Assembly: GCA_033439685.1 (NCBI GenBank) | Contig: JAUEDM010000008.1 | Location: 310,001 to 374,000, forward strand | From: Apodospora peruviana | Lineage: Eukaryota > Ascomycota > Sordariomycetes > Sordariales > Lasiosphaeriaceae | Direction: 5' to 3' | DNA: 64,000 nucleotides | Shown: positions 34,475-45,078 of the stretch, piece by piece | Layout: every line of letters starts with the position of its first letter | Numbering within the stretch: position 1 is the first letter of the stretch | Made by a program: the position numbers and the translations under genes | The notes under the pieces: generated by a model | Told to the model about the DNA's origin: nothing | Database searches by the model: none | What the model saw: the letters and a program-made list of their open reading frames with translations, nothing else

Positions 34475-35048
34475 TCTGATTCTATCGCAATATCCGCGGT
34501 TAAGAAATCCGAGACCGATAAGTCCAGATTAAATCATCCCGCAGAGATAAGGCTGATCATCCCGTAGGGAGCGCGAAAAGCTTGCCATTTGGGATAGACG
34601 ATGAGCTTGAGACACTCCATTTGTCACGGTTGCTATGACGGTGGACGATCGTCGATATCACGATTGAACCCTACGGTTCCCTGGGACGTACTGCTGTGGC
34701 AGGTCTGAGAGGTTCGGAGAAGGATGTTCCATTGTAGGAGGCAATTGTCCAGGTTAAGTCAGACCATAGAGACGTCAGGCCTGGCAGCCTCCAGCCCGTC
34801 ATGGTTAGGTCCGACATCATCGGGCCCACCGTTGACAGGACAGAGCCGCGGAAGGTTATACCGGCTGTTGTCTAGCTTGCCGGGTTCGTCGTCCGAGCTG
34901 TCCGAGTCCGAGCCAAGCTCCTGCCCGTTATAGCTAGGTTCGTCGTCATCGGGCCATCCTTTTCTACTATACGCGTATACTACCAAGCTATCACCCTATA
35001 GTTACCTGTAGGAGGTAATTGATTGACAGACCATCTTTAACATGCAGT

Positions 35049-35110
35049 CAACTACTCGTCAGGGCTAAAAACGCCGTCTGACAAGAAAAGAACGGCCTGA
35101 CGAGTAGTTG
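35049..35110. repeat. Perfect 15-bp inverted repeat (hairpin or MITE remnant)
   Basis: CAACTACTCGTCAGG at 35049-35063 and its exact reverse complement at 35096-35110 are separated by 32 bp. Inside, a CCGT/ACGG pair could extend the fold. It may be terminal inverted repeats of a collapsed small element or a hairpin; no flanking target duplication was identified. Confidence 0.7.
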
Positions 35111-35249
35111 TGTATATTCATTCAGACCGCTTTATCCTTCTTTCTTTCCTAGCACCTAGGTAGATGTCCAAATATTCGATTAAGGGCACTCGATGAATGT
35201 GGCCTGCCAAAGTTGTCTATCCAGAATACATTCTTCAACTACAATACCA

Positions 35250-37580
35250 GTATGGTCCTCATCCTCTCCAAATATCGATCATCACTCCTCGCCCACACGG
35301 AAAAAGTGCCAAAGCCATGGCGTCCGAAAGCACCGACCCCGTCGGCTTCTTCACGCTGAGCAGCCTCGTCAAGCCGTCATCCATCCCGTTCACGTTCGGG
35401 GGCGTCATGCTAGGACTGATCCCAGGCGACTACGGCCGACTCCCTCCCGCCGCGTCACTGCCGTAATAACCATTCCCGTTTCCATTCATCCCTGGCAGCG
35501 GCAGTGCCTGTGCGTTGCTCTACCTCCGCACACTGTTCTTTGCCGCATTGCTCCTGCGCAGACTGGGCGACACGTCCAACAGATTACCGTTTCCGTTTCC
35601 GTTTGAGGTAGGTGGTGGTGATCCATGTCGATCGTTGAGTGTCAATCTTGCCATCGGGTTCTGGGAAGGCGACCTCACCCCACGGGGGGCGCGTGGTGCC
35701 TCGAATCGCGCGTTCGAGGCAGTGGACGGTGGCCCGGGCGACTTTGCTCTGGCAGCGGACACCTCCTTGAGCTTCTCGACGGAGAGCAAGCCCCAGAGCT
35801 GCTGCAGCCACTTCTGCTTCTCCTCAGGTTTCATCGAGCGGATAGGCAAAACCTCTGCGCCGGCTATCTCGCGCGTCGGCCAGGGAAAGCTGACGGCCAT
35901 TTCCCTCAACGTGAGGCTGTGCATTTGGCGCAGGACGATGCGGATCTGCGGCTCGATGTTGGCCTCGGGAGAAAAATGCCAGTCGTCGCGGCGCTCGAGG
36001 CGGTCAGCGATCTGCGTCATCGCGCCGACTAACCACTCGAGCGCGACCGTGTCGGGGATGGATGCCGCCTTGCTGAGCAGCCACCCCCAACATTTCCGGC
36101 GAGCCGGACTGGTTGAAGATGGGGATGCTGCGCTTGTGGTGCTCGCGGCCTTGGAGCTTCATGATGAAGTTGTTGTACTCCTTCATGGCGCCGAGCTCGA
36201 GACCGACGAACCGCCCGCCGTTGAGCGCGTGCATGATCTCGTCGCCGAGCGCGATGCCGGCTTTGAATCCGGAGTTGAGACCCTGCCCTGGCCAGAAATG
36301 GACTGTCATGGCTGCGTCGCCGGCTACCGCTACCAGCGCGTGGGGGGCGTCTCACAAAGCTCGAGTCTTCGAGCGGTAGTTGTCTGACGCCTTCACGTAC
36401 GGCTTGCACGACGATGGGGATCCGCACCACATTTATGACTTCGCTTTCCTTGAAGCTGAACAGCTTCAGCCCATCCTCGATCGATTTCCAGGTCGCTGAC
36501 TCCCGCTCTTGCGATGGCTTAAACACGCGACTCTCGCCAAATCCGTCGGGGATACTCCCGTCCGCCCAGCGAAGACAAACCCGGCCGACCAGAATGCACT
36601 GGCTGTCCGTCCCCAGCAACCATCTTATCCCACTCCTCTTCCGTCAACTGCATATTCAGATACCCCGGTCCATCATGATCACTCGCATCAAGCAGATACC
36701 TCGTCTGCCCGAGCGTCAAGAAACATGTTAAGCGGCTGACTCCACGGCAAACCACCCTTCGCACCGCGATCGAACGCCAGACCGAGCGCGTAGCTTCTAC
36801 CACTTCCCTTTTCATAGCCGCGGAAATAGCTGCCCCGGACCCAGGAGGCTGCGCCATCTGTTCCTAACAGAACATGAAATCGCCGCACTTGCCAGCCGCT
36901 AGCTCGTCCCTGGTGACGCCTTGAGCATGCAAATAAATCAGCCCGCGAAACTCAAGGTCCTGGCAGCGCTTGAGGAAACGGTCTTCAACCTTGCGGATCT
37001 GGATATTCGCCGAGCCGGGCCACACCCGCTCCGGTCTACCTGCAAAAAGCACCTGATACGATTCCTTGGTGAGAAGACTCGTGACCGTGTCCTGCAGAGT
37101 CACAACCTGGTTGCGCCGGCGCGCTGTAGGCGGGTAATCGATCCTCCCGTCTTCACTGACAACCCATCTGCGCTCCCAGACATGCACCTCGATGTTGCCG
37201 GCGCCTTTTTCGGCCAGCGAGATCGCTGACGCGAGACCCGTCGGTCCGCCTCCCACAATGCATACCCGCAAACGGCCGCCCGGGTAGCGGTCCACGACTG
37301 TTTCTCCCGGTGGTGGTGGGGAAAGGTTTCGTTGGAGTGTCGGGTCGAAAAAGAAATCTATTACCGATTGGGCGTGCTCGGCGAACAGTTTTTCGGGGGT
37401 GCGGGCCTTGATGAGCATGAAGCGTGTTGCTTGCAGGAGGGGGGCCACGGAAAACTCGGCGTGGCGGTTGCCGAAGATGGAGTGCTGGATTGCCAGCGCG
37501 ATGGCCAGGACGGTGGTGTTGTGCTGCGTGTCGGCTACGATGGCGCGCACGCCCGCGTTGATCAGGGGGTCGGCTGACAT
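35250..37580 (-). pseudogene. FAD-dependent monooxygenase pseudogene (UbiH/PHBH-like fold)
   Basis: A flavoprotein hydroxylase is readable only across several frames. An N-terminal segment (from ATG 37580 or earlier) leads to the Rossmann motif LRVCIVGGGPTGLASAISLA, then ERVWPGSANIQIRKVEDRFL, HVLLGTDGAASWVR (DG motif), LDASDHDGPGYLN, and VAGDAAMTVHFWPGQGLNSGF, the second FAD motif. The frame changes near 36872-36880, 36717-36724, 36611-36625, 36342-36347 (a G6 run) and 36083-36095. Two in-frame TAG codons (35522-35520 and 35432-35430) interrupt a low-complexity Gly/Asn/Ser/Pro-rich C-terminus that reads on to about 35250. No splice signals explain these jumps. It is probably a decayed gene; consensus indel errors are the alternative. 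Confidence 0.75.
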
Positions 37581-38059
37581 GTTTGTGAAGCGTATGAGGA
37601 AGATGCGGGCGCGCTCCAGGTCGGAGCGCGCTACGTCTGCTAGGCCCCATGCGTCTTCGTAGACTTTGGGGAAGACGATGCTGTCATGACCATAGCCGTT
37701 GGCAGAAGGGGTAGTAGGTGGTGGTGGACTGCTCGTCTTGGCTGGTGCCGGCGGGCGTATAGAGACGGATCGTCTCGTACAGAACGGCTAAGCAATGCTT
37801 CAGACGGGGGGGTTGGGGGGGGGGAGGGTCGCTCTTGTAATCATATCACGGGTTAGTTTTCGCGGTTATGTGAGAAGTCTGTCAACAACGGAGGAAGTTC
37901 TCGTACTGTTGCCCCTGAATACCTATCTTGGTAGGATGATAATGAGCTATCATGTCCGATAACTACACGTCTGCTCTGCTCTGCTTGCAAATGAACCTTC
38001 GAGGCGTACATGGAGAGACATTGTTATCTATTGCCCATGATGTCTCACCACCCAACATT
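37581..38059. other. Interval with G-rich tract between pseudogene and P450
   Basis: The pseudogene frame is open upstream of ATG 37580 without another ATG (reading FPKVYEDAWGLADVARSD), so the original N-terminus may have extended into here. A G7-TT-G10 tract lies near 37806-37824. Confidence 0.45.
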
Positions 38060-39935
38060 TCAGAATCTTCTCACACGCACGGTAATCCCCCCATCCGGCC
38101 GCAGCATAGGACTAGGATTAATTAACTTGATCTCGCTACTCTTCCTCCCCTCGACGTCCACAAACTCAAATTTTGAGACAAGCTCAATAAGAATAATCTT
38201 GAACTCGAGCATCGACAGCGCCTTGCCGATACAGATCCGCGGTCCATGACTAAACGCCGCAAACGCCCACGGGTCCGACGCGGCTGGCGATTCGTCCAGT
38301 TTATCCCACCGATCGGGGTTAAATTCGTCACAGTCCGGACCCCAGATTGTTGGATTTCTCTGTATGATGGCCGGCTGCATTAGCACGGTGGTGCCCTTGG
38401 GGATGGTCACGCCCTGGATCACGACGTCATTAATCGCTTCTCGCGCGACGTTGATCCCTGGGCATTGGACGCGCAGGACCTCGCGGGAGAAGTTTTGTAA
38501 GTAGGGGAGGGATTCTATCTGCCGTTGGGAGGGGATGGGATGTTGAGAGAGGAGAGACAGGATTTCGGTGCGGAGACGGGAGTAAGTGGTGGGATGTTCG
38601 ATCATAAGTTGTGTTGACCATGTTAGGGCGTCTGCTGTTGTTTGATGGCCTATCCCAAAGTCAGTGGTTACCGGGAAAGGGGGAATGGATTAGGTACCAG
38701 CTGCGAGAAAGGTAAGAATCTGATCCATTATTTCGGATTCGGTCCACCGCTCTGACTCTGACGAGGCAAAGTATTTTTCGGTTATCATAAAGGTTAATAA
38801 GTCTTGCTGTTCGTTCTTTTCCACGCCATTGGTAGTACCAGCGGCCTTTCGTGCGCCGACAGTCCTGATCCTATCATGGATAACATCCCTCAGCTGGCGG
38901 CGGATGGTCTTGCTCGCTTGGAGGAAGCGTCTGTTGGCTTCGAGAGGGATCCATCTGATTGGAATAATGCCGTTTATGGCGAGCAGGATCTGACCGAAAC
39001 CGTCGGGTTCAAAGAGTTCGTGGTAGCAAGACTGGAAAGATACCGTCTTGTGCTTTTTGGTGGTGGTGTTTATGACGGAGTGGATGTCGTCTAGCTCGAG
39101 GCCGAGGGCGAAAATGCCCATTATGTCGAGGGTGATTTTTGAGTAGAGTGAGACCACTTTTCCAACATATTAGTCAAGATACCTGCGGATATAGGGGTGT
39201 TTGGTACTCACGTTCAACGATGCCGCCGTTGGTCTCGATGGCGCTGTCAAATTGGTCTGCAAGCAGGCGCGCTTTGGACCGAAGGAGGGGGATGTATCCC
39301 TTGAGGTTGCTTGTGGAGAACAACACTTACACTCCGTCAGTACGATTCTCACGGTATGAAAAAGGCGCAGCTTACTTGCCAGCGCCCTGCGCTGCTTCTT
39401 GTGTTCCTCGCCCTCGGCGAAACCGAGACCAAACCCGACGATGGTGGCAATCAGCCGGACAAAAAAGGGCGGTTTCTGGAACGAGTAGGCTTTGGCCTGG
39501 AGGATCTCCTTGTGTGCTTCTAGATTAGTTACAAGGACTGCGTCCGAGTTGCCAACGTCGAAGTAGCGAATCAGTGGTGCTGTTGGCCATTGCTGCATCC
39601 ACGAGACGAAGGGCTGGTTGGGGTGGCCGCTGCGGAACTGGTTGAGAGCGTGGCCGATTAGGAAGTGGTGATTCTGTAGTTGATGAAAATTAGTTTGATA
39701 TCTGGACCAGGAATGTGAGGGAAAGGCTTACCTTTGGTCCTGGCAGATGTCGGAGCGGAGACACAAAGTATGGATAGATGAAGAGTCGGTAGAGTTTGTA
39801 GGCGACATATTGACCCACGTACCCGGCCAGAAGTACCACGAGAATGTTCAGATATGGAAGCCTGTTGAGAAAGTATGTAACATCCATGGTTGACTCCATG
39901 GTTGACTCCATGGTTGACTCCATGGTTGACTCCAT
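38060..39935 (-). CDS. Cytochrome P450 monooxygenase
   Basis: Microsomal haem-thiolate monooxygenase. Five exons: 39935-39732, 39673-39376, 39325-39212, 39156-38698 and 38649-38060 (introns 58, 50, 55 and 48 nt); 554 residues from the first repeated ATG. Motifs: N-terminal membrane anchor (LNILVVLLAGYVGQYVAYKL), proline hinge RHLPGPK, I-helix AAGHQTTADALTW, K-helix SREVLRVQ (E-x-x-R), PERF-like DEFNPDRW, and haem loop AFSHGPRICIGKALSMLEF with the cysteine ligand. It appears fully intact, unlike the adjacent FAD monooxygenase. The start region is a tandem repeat with five in-frame ATGs; another in-frame ATG lies at 40004 in poor context. The family subclass and substrate are unknown; proximity to the KEP gene makes a tailoring role conceivable. 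Confidence 0.93.
39885..39935 (-). repeat. 12-bp tandem repeat containing repeated start codons
   Basis: The unit ATGGAGTCAACC occurs four times and is followed by a fifth ATG (ATGGATGTT). In-frame start codons are at 39935, 39923, 39911, 39899 and 39887, all with the ACCATGG context. It encodes (Met-Glu-Ser-Thr)x4. Confidence 0.95.
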
Positions 39936-40817
39936 GGTTGACGACTGTCGGTGGTGAAGGGGTCTATTTCGAAGTGAACCGGGACTCGTGTCCTTGCTGA
40001 TCATATACTGTGCTTTTGGTCTAGAACAAGTCGATTTTTAATCCGTTCTCGCTCCTCGCGGCTCGTGGCTCGCGGTAGCATCGACAAGCACATGGTACCA
40101 AGACTTTATAGATCTATCCAATGGCAACATCGTGATATAAATGCTCATGGTAACATTCGGCATCAACAATGTCTTGGCCCACCGTCCAGGATCTATGCAT
40201 GTATCCAATGGCAACATCATGATAAACATTTTATAAACTGGAACACGGCTGGCTGGTCGTGCGTTGCATATGCGCGGCCGTATAAAGGAGCGTATTACTA
40301 GGTATGGTGGGGATGCGTAGCGATTGGACAACAGAAGTTACAGAACCGGTAACAGGATGGACTTTTCACCAAATTTCCGTATGTCTCAAAACGGAATAGA
40401 ATCTAGTCGGCCACTTGATGATTCATACCTAATTATATCGCGACGCGGAGCTAAGGTATGGTGCTGAGCAGGCTTTCTCTTGGCGAAGCACGACTTTCGG
40501 CGTTAGGCATCTGGAGTCATCATTCCCGGTTCATTACCTTTTGAGAACGAAAGTGATGAACCAGTTAGTTCATGTACACACCTAGGTACCTTTGCGACAC
40601 ACCAGATAGACTAGGTCTAGGTAGAGCACTAAGTGAGTACCTGGTTTATCAACATAATTACTGCTGCGTCCTATCCCGCTTGCCCGCAAGTACATCTCTA
40701 TCCTCCACATCTATATACTTTAGTAATTAATCTTAAATTCCCTATTTCCTAAATGCAAGATAAACCCCTACATAACTCCGTCCGATGCGCTAACCCAAAC
40801 CCATCCGCACTATGATC
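39936..40817. other. P450 promoter and intergenic DNA
   Basis: It contains the CCAAT repeat and the 3' flank of the next gene. No other gene is recognised. Confidence 0.5.
40115..40224. repeat. 23-bp direct repeat with CCAAT box in P450 promoter
   Basis: Copies at 40115-40137 and 40202-40224 differ at one position and contain TATCCAATGGCAACATC. They lie 180-290 bp upstream of the P450 start. CCAAT is the recognition core of the HAP/CBC complex; its use here is inferred. Confidence 0.7.
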
Positions 40818-41853
40818 CTATCCAGGCATTTCATGCGCCTGTCCTCCCGTGCGTGGAGACATGGCCGCCATCTCCGCCGGCCCATTGACCGCATTAAGCT
40901 CCGAATATTGATATTCGCCCGCCGGTGTCGGAGAATTGGCATACGTCGACCCCGACAACGGCGGCTGCTCCGCCGGGGGCTTGTAGTACATCCCGTCATA
41001 CTGCTGCTGCTGCTGTCCGCCATAAGGCGGCACCGGGACGTCCGCCATGGTCGCCGGGCTCGTATAACTCGTCCCCGGACTGGTCCCACTGCCGATTCTT
41101 TCGTCCATCCTCTTCCGTTTCCGCGACCACATAAATGCTCCCACCACAAGTCCCATCACCACAATCGCGGCGCTGACGCCGATCCCTGCCGCTGCGCCTG
41201 TACTCAGACCTGATTTCGGATCTCCAGTCTGCGATGCTGGACTTTGACCAGGTGCGGTCTGGCTCGCCTGGTCTGCGGTTCCCGTTCCTGTTGATGATGA
41301 CGATGATGTCGACGACCCTGTCGTAAAAGGCGGAGGCGAAGCGCTGGGTGTTGAGTCCGGTCCGAACACGCGGCTTCCCGAACCGCGTTCCTGGCCGATG
41401 ATCGTAAAAGACTCGCTATTGGCGCCGAACCCGGGCAGCGTGCCCGGCCGCAGGTTGAACCAGCATGGTGTTGCTGATGTAAAGTTGAGGACGTAGGGGA
41501 CCGTGGCATTATATCCGGGAGCGCGTTGCATGGTAACTGTTTGCGTCACATCGCGTTAGCAATCCTTGTCGTGGATTGAATTTGGGTTCAATCTTACCCT
41601 GCCGGCCACCTCCATCGCAAAACGCATATAAATTCGGCGTCGGAAACGGGCTCGTGTACGTCACGTTGACCGTGTCCATGAGGTTGTAGATCTGGTCTTT
41701 TGTCGGGTAGATGAAGACCACGCCATGGTTTGGGTCTTCGTCTTTCGTAGCAGCATCTTGACCGGCCACCTGCGTGACTAGTAGTTGTAAAATTATTGTA
41801 CTCGCGAGCATTAATCGTCGCATTGTTGCTCTGTTTAGTGCCGCAATTGGCAT
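40818..41853 (-). CDS. Single-pass cell-surface glycoprotein of unknown function
   Basis: Two exons (41853-41598 and 41536-40818, 61-nt intron) give 324 residues. The start could also be ATG 41823, which leaves a cleaner signal peptide (MRRLMLASTIILQLLVTQVAG). The extracellular part (about 150 residues) has two isolated cysteines (FCDGG and TPCWFN) and N-glycosylation sequons (NVTY, NATV, NFTS). A Ser/Thr-rich stalk follows, then one transmembrane helix (GAAAGIGVSAAIVVMGLVVGAF) and a basic stop-transfer MWSRKRKRM. The cytoplasmic tail of about 90 residues is rich in Pro, Tyr, Gln and Gly. This layout is common among fungal wall-sensor-like (Mid2/Wsc-type) hypothetical proteins, but there is no WSC domain and I do not assign a function. 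Confidence 0.8.
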
Positions 41854-43456
41854 TTGCTTTTCTCGTCCCTGAAGTTTGTTGTTTCGCGATCGGATAAAGC
41901 TTTTGACAGCAAACTTTCCCAGCGACCGGGTTTCAAGGAAAGAGTATTTGAAAAAGTTTGTTGGACTTGGGATAGGAATTGTGGTTAAAACCCAGACCTT
42001 GGTCTCGGATTTCGATCCTCGGATCCTTCATGTTTTGGCCCCCTGGAGCTGTGTCACTGACCCAAAAATGCTTCGCCTTATTGGTCCCGCCCGGTAAAAG
42101 GAGGGTCTTACACACCATAAATAGTGTCGGATGCAGTAACAGCCACCCGAGGGATCTACAAGTCCCATACTCCGCCACCACTATAAAGCGATTGCCGGTT
42201 TCCAGGCTCAAAAGTGTGGCGCCGTGTCAGCATTGGCATGGCTTTGTTGTCATCTCCTATATATCCTAACGCCGCTGCAATATTGAGCATCACCTAACCT
42301 GCCTCCTCTGGACCTGGTCGCATCCGCTGGTGAGGTCTTCATGTGTGTAACGAGGAGGCTTCTTTCTCCATCACTGGTCGAGGATCGGCATCATATCCCC
42401 CTCAGTGTAACCGAGGACCTGCATTGTACTACGGACGTAATAAACCCCGGAAGAGCAAAGATCTACTACCCATGACTAAGCTAACTTTGCTTTAATTCCT
42501 TGACAGTTTGTGTAGCGTGATAGTACTCATATAATCAGCTTTCATCAATATACCATGGATACCATAAAGCTTGATATTTGTTGTGAAGCGTTGTGCACTA
42601 ATTAATGTACTATGGCGCAGGCTGATATGGTTGACGAAAAACGATTGCCTCGCCGTCCGAGTCCAGGTTGATAGTTCAAGCATTACCGTGATATTATGCG
42701 CGCTTGAAGTACCAGTTCGCTGAGCAAAACCACTGGTAAAGAGATATCCGTACTGGATATTATATTACCGTGCTCTCGTCTACTGCCTGTTGAACAGATG
42801 AAAATCTGGGTCTCGAGTTGCCACGCGCCTCAAATCTTTGACAGATGATATGGCTGGCATGGCTCGAGGTATCCAATTTGTCGCATTCTCATAGGCAGGC
42901 TCGGGGTTCAGCTCAGCGAACTGTGTTGTTGATGTGAAATAGACGTCCAACTACATCGCCTGAAGCGATATGCCCTAGTCCTTCTTAAGTGATGTCATTG
43001 AGAACGAGGCCAATTTAAGCAGTAATTACACTTGAATTACATATCTAGAGTCTAGATCTGTTGAGCGTCTAACCCTGGGGTTTTGTCGAACTAGCTCCAC
43101 AGTTCACAACAGTGGCCAGGAGGAGGTGATACTAGCTTTTGAATCTCTAGTATGGAGTTCCTTCCAGAGGAGGCGAGAATAGAGAGCAGTTGGTCCGAAG
43201 TTAACACTTGACGGGGACAGAGGCCGCCTGCGTATATAGCCAACATAATCATTGATTTGTAGTGGCCACTGTACGCTAATAAAACTCGTGGAGCCTGGGT
43301 CTAGTTAGGTATTCATATACATCCGCACCAAAGTTCCAGAATCGTGGCGCCGCTTGAAATCCCATTGGGGAAGTCTTGGCGGGAACCTCAGCTGCGCATT
43401 ATCTCCCAACGGAATCCAACTCCAACCTGGCAGTCTCCAACCTCAATTCAGCCGCA
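41854..43456. other. Gene-free interval, divergent promoters
   Basis: This is the shared upstream region of the membrane glycoprotein (minus) and CorA-like gene (plus). A TATATA at 43233-43238 could serve the CorA-like gene. No other gene is seen. Confidence 0.5.
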
Positions 43457-43525
43457 ATGGCGGACAGCCCGCAGGCTCAGACATCCCTTCACATTTATCT
43501 TGCCGCAAGTTTCTCAGAACAATAG
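43457..43525 (+). other. 22-codon ORF just upstream of the CorA-like start
   Basis: ATG at 43457 (context CCGCAATGG) opens MADSPQAQTSLHIYLAASF and ends at TAG 43523-43525, 7 bp before the first in-frame ATG of the CorA-like gene. It is either a regulatory upstream ORF or the true N-terminus separated by a one-base frameshift. Confidence 0.4.
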
Positions 43526-43532
43526 ATATCTA

Positions 43533-45078
43533 ATGGAGGGTCTTCGAAAACAAGGACTCTCAGCGCTATCCCGCATCATTTTCGAGCCCGCGCCACCCGA
43601 GCACGAGCTAATCATCATCGACTCGCCTACCGCAAAGCCCAGTCGCGCGCGTTTCCCCCTCGCCGATATCCTTGCCCAATACCCGGAGGAGTCTACCTCT
43701 GCCCTGCCGGCAGTCCGACTCGTCAAGCTACACATAGCACACCCTCCAATAGACAGGACGGGGGAACCGCCAACCCTAAACGCCTCCAAGGACGAGATAG
43801 TCCAGCTATGGCGATGCTTCAACCTTGATCTCGCGCTGTTCGACGCCTTTGCCCAGGGTATCCGCGGCATCTGCCAGCACTATCCCACCGTTTCCCGGGA
43901 CAACACAACCACTCCAGAATTTTTCCACTTCGTCTTCAGCTCGTTCACGTACTGCGTCGCGTGGGCCTACTGTCCGCGCCTCAAAACGACAAGCGGTATC
44001 GTCGTGGTGCGGAGAGAATACGACCTGGGCCAAATCGACTTTGAGCATTTCTGTCAGACGCTAGAACAACAAATTGCTACGGCGAGGCATCCGCTTTGCC
44101 TCGTACTGGTGTCGGCCATGCAGACAGTTGATCTAGCATCCGAGGCGAGCTCGAGCTGCCAGGCGCTGATTAATCAGGTCGAGGTGTTATCTGGGTTCAA
44201 CCCGTGGTCTGCCTTGTCGCCGTCTCGACGGCACCTATCACGGGAACGGAGTCCGGCTGCGACTAGTCTGACTATCGATGAACTATCTCTCGCGTCGAGG
44301 AATATTGGCACCATCCTGGTTTTTCTGGAAGATAATGTCAGGCAGATTAATCTCCTGAAGCAGGCTACCGAGAGTTTTATGGATGCGTCTTCTATTCTTG
44401 GTATGGTTGATGACGCCGAGTCGGAAAGGCTTGAGGTTCTATCAGCGCTGCATGTTCTGCGTCAGCAGATGGATTCTTCCAAGATACGCCTTGATTATCT
44501 GAGGGAACGGGGCAAGAACCAGTTCACTGTGGTATGTCCCCCTCCGACTTCAAACTTGCCTCACTGTTTTAGTTGCCCGGGCTGACAAGGAGTAGCTATT
44601 CAACCTCATGACCCGTGCCGACGCGTCAGCCAGCATCGCACTTGCACGATCAGCCAAGAAGGACAGCAACTCGATGAAAGTCATCGCCGTCATGACCATG
44701 GCTTTTCTTCCCAGCACCTTCATAGCCGCTCTCTTTGCCATCCCTTCTCTCAGATGGGACTCCAGCCCAGTCGTGCAGGACAACTTTTGGGTGTTCTGGG
44801 CGTTTGCCGTACCGGCAACGGTCATGGTATTTGCTTCCTGGTTTTGGATGTCGAGAGAAAAGGGGTCTTTGTCTTTGTGGTATTCTGTTATGGAAAGCCG
44901 GAGGAGGAGGAGGACCAGGCCGACGGACGAGATTATCCTTGAAGATACTACCGAGATGCAGGGGATGTCTGGTAGGGTTAGGCCAATTCCCATGACGGCT
45001 TTGCGGAACAGAGCGTCTAGATTTAGGGTTATGGATGGTGGTGGAGGTACTAATTCTGGTATGGTTGAGCGTGTTTGA
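43533..45078 (+). CDS. CorA-like (Mg2+ transporter-type) two-helix membrane protein
   Basis: Two exons (43533-44531 and 44596-45078, 64-nt intron with GTATGT donor) give 493 residues. A long cytosolic N-domain includes a coiled-coil-like region (LTIDELSLASRNIGTILVFLE, then LHVLRQQMDSSKIRLDYLRE). LFNLMTRADASASIALARSA and SNSMKVIAVMTMAFLPSTFI lead into transmembrane helix 1 (AALFAIPSL) and helix 2 (FWVFWAFAVPATVMVFASW). This is the layout of the large fungal CorA-like group, whose members usually lack the GMN motif of true magnesium channels; I see no GMN here either, so transport is doubtful. The in-frame region upstream of 43533 is open back to 43344 without an ATG, and the family usually begins before the RYLMEGLRKQGL segment, so the annotated start may be too short. 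Confidence 0.8.

Larger units (their letters stand above)
34349..35249. other. KEP promoter and intergenic DNA
   Basis: It includes the KEP promoter, a short direct repeat (TGTAGGAGG(C/T)AATTG near 34733 and 35008, both followed by CAGACCAT) and an inverted repeat at 35049-35110. No gene is recognised. Confidence 0.5.

Noticed and set aside
35323..35466. A small plus-strand ORF (MASESTDPVGFF...)
   Set aside because: It is antisense to the readable low-complexity C-terminus of the FAD monooxygenase pseudogene.
37690..37800. A peptide resembling a P450 K-helix (AVLYETIRLYTP) upstream of the FAD pseudogene
   Set aside because: The match is short, no haem loop follows, and the intact P450 nearby has its own K-helix; it may equally be part of the flavoprotein's lost N-terminus.
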